Shown here piece by piece: positions 52,751 to 60,077 of a DNA stretch of 64,000 nucleotides (the first letter of the stretch is position 1; the number at the start of each line of letters is the position of its first letter). The notes below the pieces were generated by a model. The model did no database searches and was not told the origin of the DNA. It saw nothing but the letters and a program-made list of their open reading frames with translations. The translations under genes were made by a program, and so were the position numbers. The DNA is from RYN-133 sp963754285 (lineage in GTDB: Bacteria; Actinomycetota; Actinomycetes; Mycobacteriales; Jatrophihabitantaceae): assembly GCA_963754285.1 (NCBI GenBank), contig CAVWFN010000007.1, positions 930,001 through 994,000 on the forward strand, written 5' to 3'.

Positions 52751-53278
52751 TCAGGCAACGGTGACGGACTCGATCGTCACCGGCGTCGTCGGCTTGTCGC
52801 GCCGATCGGTCGCGGTGTTGGCGATCGCGTCGACCACGGCACGGCTCTCGGCGTCGGCGACCTCACCGAAGATGGTGTGCTTTCGGTTCAGGTGCGGGGT
52901 GCGGCCGACGGTGATGAAGAACTGCGAGCCGTTCGTGTTGGCGCCGGAGTTGGCCATCGCGAGCAGGTACGGACGGTCGAAGTTGAGCTCGCCGTGGAAC
53001 TCGTCCGCGAACTTGTAGCCGGGGCCGCCGTATCCCTCGCCCAGCGGATCGCCGCCCTGGATCATGAAGCCGGGGATCACCCGGTGGAAGACGGTGCCGT
53101 TGAACAGGGGGTCGGACGTCTTGGCCCCGGTGCCGGGGTGCGTCCACTCGCGCGCACCGGTCGCGAGTTCGACGAAGTTGGCCACCGTCTTCGGCGCGTG
53201 GTTGCCGTAGAGCACAACGTTGATGTCGCCGGCGCTGGTGTGCAGCGTTGCCTGCTGGGTGGACATCGGGGCTGACAT
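52751..53278 (-). CDS. ppiA: Cyclophilin-type peptidyl-prolyl isomerase
   Basis: 175 residues from ATG 53278, with AGGAGAA upstream; a second ATG at 53266 is possible. Cyclophilin core: VLYGNHAPKTVANFVELATG, GTVFHRVIPGFMIQGGDPLG, ANTNGSQFFITVGRTPHLNR and HTIFGEV; the catalytic Arg is in FHRV. Cytosolic (no signal peptide). Matches ppiA (Rv0009) by position near gyrA. Much longer upstream extensions of the frame are shadows. Confidence 0.94.
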   Translation of the reverse strand: MSAPMSTQQATLHTSAGDINVVLYGNHAPKTVANFVELATGAREWTHPGTGAKTSDPLFNGTVFHRVIPGFMIQGGDPLGEGYGGPGYKFADEFHGELNFDRPYLLAMANSGANTNGSQFFITVGRTPHLNRKHTIFGEVADAESRAVVDAIANTATDRRDKPTTPVTIESVTVA

Positions 53279-53386
53279 CGTCGAGTTCTCCTGACAGTGG
53301 ATTGCGGCGGGTCGAGCGAAGGTCCATCCTGCCATGCAGCTGCGACTGGTACCCCGCCCGTGATCTGGGGTAGGTGACCAAGCACC

Positions 53387-53947
53387 ATGTCTGTTACAGA
53401 TTCGACCCAGCCCACATATACGACCGGGGAGCTTGCGATGGCCAAGACTGACGTCGCCGATGTCCGCGACACCGTTCGGAACTCCGCCTCGACCGCGCTC
53501 GACACGGTGAAGGCGCAGGCCGCAACCGCCGGCGAGAGCCTCGCGGCCGCAGCAAGTTCTGCGCTCGACTCGGCTGCCAAGCAGAGCCGCAAGGCGCGCA
53601 AGCAGGCCGCCAAGCGCGCCCGCGAACTGGCCGACGAGGCTGCCGCCTCGGCCAAGAAGTCCGCGAAGAAGTCTGCGAAGTCTGCGCGCAAGCGCGTCGA
53701 CAAGGCCGGTAAGAAAGCGCGCAAGAACGCGCAGAAGCACGCCCGCGACCTCAACGTGACGATCCAGGAGAAGGCAGGCCGCAAGCCACGTCGTGGCCGT
53801 AAGGCTGCCGTGCTCGGCGGGCTCGCGCTGGCCGGTGTCGTTGTCGTGTCCGCCAAGCGCAAGAAGCAGAGCGCAGCGGACCCCTACGCATCGCCGACCG
53901 CCGAGACCGGCTCCGGGCTGCCCGGCGACCCAGGTACCGCGGCCTGA
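53387..53947 (+). CDS. Lys/Ala-rich H1-like protein with C-terminal hydrophobic segment
   Basis: 186 residues from ATG 53387, or 169 from ATG 53438, which has a better-spaced GGGGAG. The middle is a repetitive amphipathic Lys/Ala/Arg helix (KQSRKARKQAAKRARELADE, AKKSAKKSAKSARKRVDKAG) resembling H1-like DNA- or membrane-binding proteins, then a hydrophobic stretch (AAVLGGLALAGVVVVSA) and a basic tail. It could bind DNA, or coat the membrane with the basic helix inside. Divergent from ppiA. No named family is claimed. Confidence 0.7.
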   Translation: MSVTDSTQPTYTTGELAMAKTDVADVRDTVRNSASTALDTVKAQAATAGESLAAAASSALDSAAKQSRKARKQAAKRARELADEAAASAKKSAKKSAKSARKRVDKAGKKARKNAQKHARDLNVTIQEKAGRKPRRGRKAAVLGGLALAGVVVVSAKRKKQSAADPYASPTAETGSGLPGDPGTAA

Positions 53948-53951
53948 TCGT

Positions 53952-54668
53952 CTAACGCGGTCGGCCGACGGCGATTTTCGCCGCTCGGTCGGCCAGGGCG
54001 TCGTCAAGCGGTTCGAGCGTGTCGTCCAGACCTCGACGTCGTAGTGCGCGCTGCAGCAGGCTGTCGGCGAAACGTGCGCTCTTGGCGAGCACCGGCCCGT
54101 GCAGGTACGTGCCGATGACGTTGTCACGGACGGCACCTTCGGTTCGGTCGGTGCCGTTGTTGCCACGTCCGGCCTGCGTGCGTCCGAGCGCGACGACACC
54201 GGGGCCGAGTTCGGTGAGCCCGCTGTGGTTCTCATACCCCACGAGTCGACCGGCCTCAGGAGTGTCGACGTAGTTGTTACCGATCAGGCGCTCGTGCTGG
54301 CCACGCGTGATCACGTCGAGGACACCGACGCCCTTGATGTGCTCGCCGTCCTGGGTGATGAACTCGTGGCCGAGCATCTGGTAGGTGCCGCAGATGCTCA
54401 GCATGACGACGCCGTCGTCGGCCATTGCTCGTAGTTCGGCGCCGCGGGTTGCGAAGTCGGCACCGATCTCACCCTGCGCGGCGTCCTGGCCGCCGCCGCC
54501 GAGCAGGATGTCGACATCGTGTGGCAGCGGGTCACCAACGCTCACCGGGACGACGCGCACCTCGCGTCCGCGCCACTCGAGCCGGCGTTTGAGCACGACG
54601 ACATTGCCGGTGTCGCCGTAGATGTTCATCTCGCGCGGGTAGAGGTGGACGAGCGTCATGGCGGTCAT
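53952..54668 (-). CDS. gatD: Lipid II isoglutaminyl synthase, glutaminase subunit GatD
   Basis: 238 residues from ATG 54668, overlapping the murT stop (ATGA). Class I amidotransferase variant: HLYPREMNIYGDTGNVVVLK, LLGGGGQDAAQ, nucleophile Cys in VMLSICGTYQMLGHEF, His in IGTYLHGPVLAKS. With MurT it amidates the D-Glu alpha-carboxyl of lipid II stem peptides. Gene order murT-gatD is the usual one. Confidence 0.94.
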   Translation of the reverse strand: MTAMTLVHLYPREMNIYGDTGNVVVLKRRLEWRGREVRVVPVSVGDPLPHDVDILLGGGGQDAAQGEIGADFATRGAELRAMADDGVVMLSICGTYQMLGHEFITQDGEHIKGVGVLDVITRGQHERLIGNNYVDTPEAGRLVGYENHSGLTELGPGVVALGRTQAGRGNNGTDRTEGAVRDNVIGTYLHGPVLAKSARFADSLLQRALRRRGLDDTLEPLDDALADRAAKIAVGRPR

Positions 54669-55939
54669 GTCGTGGCCGCTCCGATTCGCAGCAGGATCGC
54701 GTGCAGGGCCCACATGGCGGTGTAGGTACTGAAGACGACCACGGTCTCGCCCGCGGCCACCGAGGCAACGGCCGAGCGCACCGCCTTCTCCGGGTCTGCT
54801 TCGACCTCGCTCGTGTCGACCTCGTCATAGCGCAGTCGCAGCGCCATGTCGGCCGCGCGGGTGCCCGAGGTCGACACTCGCGCCGGGTGGTGGGCCAGCG
54901 CGGCGAAGTCCACGTCCCACAACCATGACACGTCGCGTCCGTCGGCGTAGTCGTCGTTGATCACCACAACGATTGCCGCTGCGTCGGTGGTGTCGAGCGT
55001 GCGCAGGGTCTGCCGGAACCCGGCGGGGTTCTTGACCAGTTGCAGGACGACGTTGCGACCGTCGACGTCGAAGCGTTGTCCGCGTCCGAATGCCGGCAAC
55101 ACCGCTGCCAGTCCGCGGGCGACCGTCGCCTCGTCCAGCCCGAAGGTGAGGCCCAGCGCCGCAGCGCCGGTCGCGTTCTGTGCGTTGTGCGGGCCTTCGG
55201 CGCGCAAGTCGATGTCGTACTCGCTCGCCCCGATCCGCATGCGCAACGGTGCGCCGGTTGCCGGCAGCCGTAACAGCTCGGCCGCGGTCTGCTGGTCGGC
55301 GTAATGGATCGGTCCGCCGTACAGCTCTTCGTCGTTCGGGAAAAGCTCGCGCAGTTCGGTGCTGACGCCGTAGTAGGTGACCTCGGCGTTCGTCTGGGCG
55401 GCGAGTTTCGCGATGCGCTCGTCGTCGCGGTTGAGCACGACATTGCCGGTGGTCGCCGCCGCGACCTTGCCGAGCAAGCGGGCGGTCATGTCGATCTCGC
55501 CGAACCGGTCGAGCTGGTCGCGCATCACGTTGAGCAGCAACGCCCGGCGCGGCGCGACCGCTGCGACGAACCGCACCGCCCACGCTTCGTCGAGCTCGAA
55601 TACCGCTACGTCATAAGGCAATCGTCCTGACCAGCGTGCGTGTTCGATGGTCGCGGTGATCGCGCCGCGGACGAAGTTGCTACCGGTGTCGTTGGTCAGC
55701 ACCTGGTATTTCTCGGCGAGGATCGTCGCGACCATCTTGGTCGTGGTCGTCTTGCCGTTCGTGCCGGTCACGACGACGACGCCCTCGGGCAGGCGTGCCA
55801 TCGCCCGCGTGAGGTAGTGCGGGAACAGCTTCTCGACGACCAGTCCCGGCAAGGCGTTGCCTCGGCGTCCGAGCAGACGCAACAGGGCGAGTGTCACCTT
55901 CCCGACCCACACGGCCAGCACGTTCGCGACTGCAGACAT
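54665..55939 (-). CDS. murT: Lipid II isoglutaminyl synthase, Mur-ligase subunit MurT (cysteine-free)
   Basis: 424 residues from ATG 55939. P-loop VVVTGTNGKTTTTKMVATIL, Mur ligase core FELDEAWAVRFV, LLNVMRDQLDRFGEIDMTAR and the DUF1727 part ending NDDYADGRDVSWLWDVDF, which carries the catalytic Asp. The central region normally holds a Cys4 zinc ribbon in MurT; here the protein contains no cysteine at all, so the ribbon is absent or replaced. Partner of GatD. A frame open to 56407 upstream is antisense noise. Confidence 0.92.
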   Translation of the reverse strand: MSAVANVLAVWVGKVTLALLRLLGRRGNALPGLVVEKLFPHYLTRAMARLPEGVVVVTGTNGKTTTTKMVATILAEKYQVLTNDTGSNFVRGAITATIEHARWSGRLPYDVAVFELDEAWAVRFVAAVAPRRALLLNVMRDQLDRFGEIDMTARLLGKVAAATTGNVVLNRDDERIAKLAAQTNAEVTYYGVSTELRELFPNDEELYGGPIHYADQQTAAELLRLPATGAPLRMRIGASEYDIDLRAEGPHNAQNATGAAALGLTFGLDEATVARGLAAVLPAFGRGQRFDVDGRNVVLQLVKNPAGFRQTLRTLDTTDAAAIVVVINDDYADGRDVSWLWDVDFAALAHHPARVSTSGTRAADMALRLRYDEVDTSEVEADPEKAVRSAVASVAAGETVVVFSTYTAMWALHAILLRIGAATT

Positions 55940-55947
55940 GATGCTGT

Positions 55948-56475
55948 TCAGGCTACGGCGTCGCTCGTCACGACTTCGACGAGCGGCGCGTACAAAGCCA
56001 TGACTGCGAGGGCCTGCGCATGCGTCTCGTCGGTGGCGCCGGCACATGCGTCGGCGACCACTTTCACGCTGATGCCGGCGTCGGCTGCAGCCAGCACCGT
56101 CGAGATCACGCAGCAGTCGGTCGACACTCCGGCCACGACGATCGAGTCGCCGACCGAGCCGGCGAGGTCGTCCCACTTCCCGAAGGTCGTCGCGGTGACG
56201 GCGGGCCGATCGGCGAACGGGGCGACCAGTTCGTACATCGGATCGTCCGGCGGTTGCAGCGCGAACGGCCACTGTCGGTAGTAGTCGATCCAGGCACCGG
56301 ACGGGTGCTCCGGGGCGACGAACCGCGTGAACGTCACGGCGGGCTCGTACGCCGCAACGAGTCGCGCTATCGGCGGGAGAATCTCGGCGAACCGCGGCGC
56401 GGCCCACGGGCTGCCGGCATCGCCGAAGACGTGCTGCAGGTCGATGACGACCAGATGTGCGCCGTCCGTGACTAC
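55948..56475 (-). CDS. Isochorismatase-family cysteine hydrolase (no clear start codon)
   Basis: About 175 residues: LVVIDLQHVFGD (catalytic Asp), TTFGKWDDLAG (Lys), VAGVSTDCCVISTVLAAADA (Cys) form the isochorismatase triad; related to nicotinamidase/ureidoacrylate hydrolases. The homology begins at ~56460, yet no ATG, GTG or TTG lies there in frame (it reads GTA GTC ACG GAC); the frame is open back into the permease gene. The overlap with the permease TAG (56472-56474) suggests coupling, or expression as part of the frameshifted fusion. Confidence 0.75.
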   Translation of the reverse strand, partial: VVTDGAHLVVIDLQHVFGDAGSPWAAPRFAEILPPIARLVAAYEPAVTFTRFVAPEHPSGAWIDYYRQWPFALQPPDDPMYELVAPFADRPAVTATTFGKWDDLAGSVGDSIVVAGVSTDCCVISTVLAAADAGISVKVVADACAGATDETHAQALAVMALYAPLVEVVTSDAVA

Positions 56476-57945
56476 GCCCTGCCTTCTTGGACGCGCACGC
56501 GGCGCACGCCTGCGACGAGGGCCGCCACGAATCCGACGACCAGCGCGACGAGCACGCCGACGTTCGCGCCCGCCCAGTCGCCCGTCTTCCCGCCGAGACC
56601 GAACGGATCGAGCAAATACCCCTGCCAGGTCAGCCAGGTCGCGTACGGTGTTCGTGACCAGGCCCCAGCCGAGGAAGGTGCCGACGACCACGGCTGCGAT
56701 CGGCACGATCTGCACCGAGCCGTAGCGTCCGTGCGCGTCGAACAGTTCGGCCTCGGCGTAGTCGCGCTTGCGCAGCAGCAGATCGGCGAGCATGACGCCG
56801 CACCACGCGGCGATCGGCACGCCCAAGGTAATCAGGAATCCTTCGAATTCGAAGAGGAAATTGTGTGCCGAGAACACGACGTAGATCGTCCCGAAGATCA
56901 TCACGACGCCGTCGACAAGCGCGGCGAGAGGTCGGGGGATTTTCAGTCCGGCGGTGAGCAAGGCAAGACCGGAGGAGTAGATGTCGAGAATCGCGCCTCC
57001 TACCAGACCGAGCACCGCGACGATGAGGAACGGCACAAGAGCCCAGGTGCTGAGTTCCTGAGCGAGCGCACCGATCGGGTCGTTGTAGATGCCGTTGCTC
57101 AGGGCTTTTGACGAGCCGGCCAACAGCAGACCGAAAACGACCAGCACGGCCGGGGCAATCGCGCCGCCGAAGGTCGTCCAGCCGACGACACCAGAGCTGG
57201 ACGCGCGCCGCGGCAGGTATCGCGAGTAGTCGGCGGCCGCATTAACCCAGCCGAGCCCGAATCCGGTCAGGACGAACACGAATGCACCGAGCACGTGTTG
57301 CGACGAGCCGGCGGGCACGGCCGACACGTTGTGCCAGTCGATCTTGTCGGCAACCAGGATCATGTAGACGACGGTGAGGATGCCCGTCACGACGGTGATG
57401 ACCGCCTGCGCGCGCATGATCAGGTCGAAGCCCATCACGCCGCCGATGATCACCAGCGCAGCCACCACGATCATCGCGATGACCTTGGTCGGCGTCCCGC
57501 TGCTCCAGCCGAGGCGGTCGAACACGGTGGACGTGGCCAGCGTCGCAAGGATGACGAGCACTGTCTCCCAGCCGACGGTCAGCACCCACGACAACGCTGC
57601 AGGCAACACGTTGCCGCGCACGCCGAACGCGGCACGGCTGAGCACCATCGTCGGCGCCGAGCCGCGCTTGCCGGCCAGGGCGATGAACCCGCAGAGCAGG
57701 AAGGACAGCACGACACCGATGACCGCGGCGATCGCCGCCTGCCAGAACGAGATCTGGAACGGCCCCAGGAAGGCGCCGTAACCGATGGCCAGCACCGACA
57801 CGTTCGCGCCGAACCATGGCCAGAACAATTGCGCGGGCGTGCCACGTCGCTGGTCATCTGCGATGACCTCGATGCCGTTGGTCTCGACGCTCAACGCGTT
57901 CGAGGTTGGTTCTCGGACGGGTCCGCTCTTCTCCGTCGCCACCAT
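56472..57945 (-). CDS. NCS1-family nucleobase permease (frame broken near 56646)
   Basis: ATG 57945; about 12 helices: FWPWFGANVSVLAIGYGAFL, VLSRAAFGVRGNVLPAALSW, GFGLGWVNAAADYSRYLPRR and ALVDGVVMIFGTIYVVF are NCS1 cytosine/purine/allantoin transporter features. After LGWGLVTNT the conserved sense continues one base on: YATWLTWQGYLLDPFGLGGK, DWAGANVGVLVALVVGFVAA, ending at TAG 56472. 1474 nt = 491 codons plus one base. Unrepaired, the frame enters an Arg-rich stretch and fuses to the hydrolase. Likely imports a base degraded by the neighbouring hydrolase. Confidence 0.8.
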
Positions 57946-58048
57946 CGCCGTACTCCGCTCGGTTGCGTTGCCTGATGCTGAGAACGAGGTCAGCGTAGCG
58001 ACGGGCAACGCTGTCAGTCGTGCAGCAGTGGCGTGTACGACAGCCGAT

Positions 58049-58843
58049 TCATTGATTACCGGCTGCCGGTATGTGCGTCTTGGTGAGCCAGGACAACACC
58101 TGCAGCTCCTGCGGAAGCGTCCAGGCCAGCGGGTCGGGATGGTTGAGATTGCGTTTGCCGGTGCCGTCCATGAAGCGCACGAGTTTGCGCGGCAACGGAG
58201 CGCCCGGCGCGACGTGTGGCGTGCCCTCGAGCAGGAATCGTTCGTGCGAGGTTGCATCGACGAAGAACACCTCGTCGGAGTGCGTGAGGTCGTAGGTGAG
58301 CGGTTGCCCGGTGCGCCAGTTCCGCGGCAGCGGCGGGCGGTCCCGTACCCGCTGGATGTAGACCCCGAACCGTTTCCAGAAGTTGGACAACGTCGCCGAC
58401 GTCCCGGTGAGGACGAACCAGTTGGGTGGCGCCGGGTCGTAGAGCTTTCGGTAGGCGGCGATCTGGGCCGTGGAGTCGCGCGTCGGGTCGATCGTGACGC
58501 TGAGGAAGTCGACCTTCGAGCCGAGGCCGGCCCGGTCGACGGCGCGAGCAGCAGCCAGGACGTTCGCGGTGTCGAGCGGACACGACTCCTGGCAGAGGGT
58601 CATCATGTCGGAGATCACGATGATCTTGCCGCGCAGCGCCGCCAGCGTGAGCGACTTGCCGGTCGAAGTCTGCAACACGGCCGAGGTGATCGCTGGCGGC
58701 AGTGCTGCGTCGGCCTGCTGACCGACCTGCGGTCCTGGCGCCGAGGGCGGGGCGGACGTCGCGCTGCAGCCCGCCAAGGCGACGCTCGCGCACGTCAGCC
58801 CGATGATTGTGCCGTTTCTGATCCGGCGGCGCAGGCGTCCCAT
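58049..58843 (-). CDS. SCO1/SenC-family lipoprotein
   Basis: About 264 residues from ATG 58843 (a GTG three bases upstream is possible). Lipobox VALAGCS (Cys ~26). Thioredoxin-like SCO domain with the copper pair CxxxC in MMTLCQESCPLDTANVL and the third ligand His in LTHSDEVFFVDA. SCO proteins deliver copper to the CuA site of cytochrome c oxidase or maintain its thiols. A ~60-residue insertion (RVRDRPPLPRNWRTGQPLTY) precedes the His. Confidence 0.9.
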   Translation of the reverse strand: MGRLRRRIRNGTIIGLTCASVALAGCSATSAPPSAPGPQVGQQADAALPPAITSAVLQTSTGKSLTLAALRGKIIVISDMMTLCQESCPLDTANVLAAARAVDRAGLGSKVDFLSVTIDPTRDSTAQIAAYRKLYDPAPPNWFVLTGTSATLSNFWKRFGVYIQRVRDRPPLPRNWRTGQPLTYDLTHSDEVFFVDATSHERFLLEGTPHVAPGAPLPRKLVRFMDGTGKRNLNHPDPLAWTLPQELQVLSWLTKTHIPAAGNQ

Positions 58844-58902
58844 CACAGTGATAGTCGGTCCAGCTCGGCGAATGGTTCCCGCACGTGGGGCGTTTCAGAG
58901 AG

Positions 58903-58975
58903 TGGAGACGAGGGGAATCGAACCCCTAACCCCCGCCTTGCAAAGGCGGTGCTCTGCCAATTGAGCTACGTCCCC
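58903..58975 (-). tRNA. tRNA-Ala (anticodon TGC)
   Basis: 73-base cloverleaf on the minus strand: acceptor GGGGACG/CGTCTCC with discriminator A, D-arm GCTC..GAGC, anticodon loop CTTTGCAAA, T-loop GGTTCGATTCC. CCA is not encoded. Pairs with tRNA-Ile as in the gyrA-proximal region of actinobacteria. Confidence 0.97.
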
Positions 58976-58985
58976 CGAGGGTGGT

Positions 58986-59108
58986 TCAGCGCGACGAGTC
59001 GGAGGTCGCTTCGCGCCACAGCGCTGCGTCGGCCTGGTTCTGGCGGCGCCGCAGCAGGGTGACGACCACGCCGACGACACCCACTACGAGCACGAGCGGC
59101 TTGCGCAC
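58986..59108 (-). CDS. DLW-39 family small protein
   Basis: 40 residues between the two tRNA genes, from GTG 59108 with a GGAGG ribosome site five bases upstream. Sequence VRKPLVLVVGVVGVVVTLLR (membrane helix) then RRQNQADAALWREATSDSSR. The ALW near the acidic tail matches the D-L-W signature of the DLW-39 proteins that occur at this exact place near gyrA in actinobacteria. Function unknown. Confidence 0.75.
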   Translation of the reverse strand: MRKPLVLVVGVVGVVVTLLRRRQNQADAALWREATSDSSR

Positions 59109-59140
59109 GAGGCCTCCAATGCTGATCGTCGAAACGTGCG

Positions 59141-59214
59141 TGGGCCTGGGAGGACTTGAACCTCCGGCCTCATCCTTATCAGGGATGCGCTCTAACCGTC
59201 TGAGCTACAGGCCC
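59141..59214 (-). tRNA. tRNA-Ile (anticodon GAT)
   Basis: 74-base cloverleaf on the minus strand: acceptor GGGCCTG/CAGGCCC with discriminator A, D-arm GCTC..GAGC, anticodon loop CTGATAA, T-loop GGTTCAAGTCC. Upstream lie about 125 bases without a gene before DUF3566. Confidence 0.97.
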
Positions 59215-59338
59215 GGGCAGCACTGCAAGAGTGCGAAGGAGAACTTTACTGGCCGCCCGCTGTGGCGACCAACCGGGTTCCCTGGTCCGGCGTCCCCGCG
59301 GAATCGCCACGCGTTCCCAGCGATTTCGTGGGGTGGTT

Positions 59339-60073
59339 CTACCGTTCGGACAGGGTGATCTCGATCCCGCCCACCAGATCGGCGCACAGGTTGTAGATCA
59401 CCGAGCCGATGGTCGTCAGCGCGACGAACAGCACGATGTTGATGACGCCGATGATTGCGGCGCCGCCGAACACGATTCCTGCGGTGATCGGAGGCTTCGA
59501 CCCGGATCCGTTGAGCTGGACGACGGTGTCGTTGACCTTCTGCAGGACGCCGGCCGCGTCGAGGACGCCGTAGAGGACGCCGACGATGATCAGCCAGACG
59601 AAGAACAGCGCGATCGCGAGCACGCAGGAGAACTTCAGCACCGTGAGCGGGCTGATGTGCCGCAGCTGCAGCCGGGCCCGGCGCGGGCCGCGGTTACGCG
59701 CGCCCCGACCGCCCGTCGGGGCGGCCGCCGGCGTGCGCGGGAAGTTGCCCGGCTGGCCCGAGGGCTGACCGGACGGCTGGCCGGCGCCCGGCGTGCCGGG
59801 AGCGTGCGCGGCCCGCTGCTCGGACGTGCGCTGGTCAGCGGTGCGCTGCTCGGTCGCGACCGACGAATTCTGCTGGCCGTCGGCGCCGGGCTGGCGCGGG
59901 CTGCCTGAGATGGTTGTCGCGCCGAAGTCGCCGCCGGAGGAACTCGAGCTCGAGCCGTTGGTCCCCGCCGAGCCGCTCTTGGCGCCGTTCGGGCCGCCCG
60001 ACTGGGTAGCCGAGGGCTGCGGGGTGGACTGCGTAGGTTGCGAAGCAGTCCCCCCGTAGGGCGATTGCGTCAT
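59339..60073 (-). CDS. DUF3566 membrane protein
   Basis: 244 residues from ATG 60073, four bases after gyrA. The first ~130 residues are disordered (Ser/Gly/Gln/Pro-rich), followed by the DUF3566 domain with two membrane helices (LKFSCVLAIALFFVWLIIVG; GIVFGGAAIIGVINIVLFVA) and the conserved YNLCADLVGGIEITL end. Equivalent of Rv0007, co-transcribed with gyrA in many actinomycetes. Function unknown. Confidence 0.93.
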   Translation of the reverse strand: MTQSPYGGTASQPTQSTPQPSATQSGGPNGAKSGSAGTNGSSSSSSGGDFGATTISGSPRQPGADGQQNSSVATEQRTADQRTSEQRAAHAPGTPGAGQPSGQPSGQPGNFPRTPAAAPTGGRGARNRGPRRARLQLRHISPLTVLKFSCVLAIALFFVWLIIVGVLYGVLDAAGVLQKVNDTVVQLNGSGSKPPITAGIVFGGAAIIGVINIVLFVALTTIGSVIYNLCADLVGGIEITLSER

Positions 60074-60077
60074 TCGC

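Noticed and set aside
55948..58257. Genuine permease-isochorismatase fusion protein
   Set aside because: The joining ~60 residues are Arg-rich and a one-base shift recovers the conserved permease C-terminus ending in TAG; treated as two genes with a frame break.
58903..59214. tRNA-targeted integration (att) site
   Set aside because: Both tRNAs are intact, housekeeping genes continue on both sides and no integrase or duplicated tRNA end was seen.
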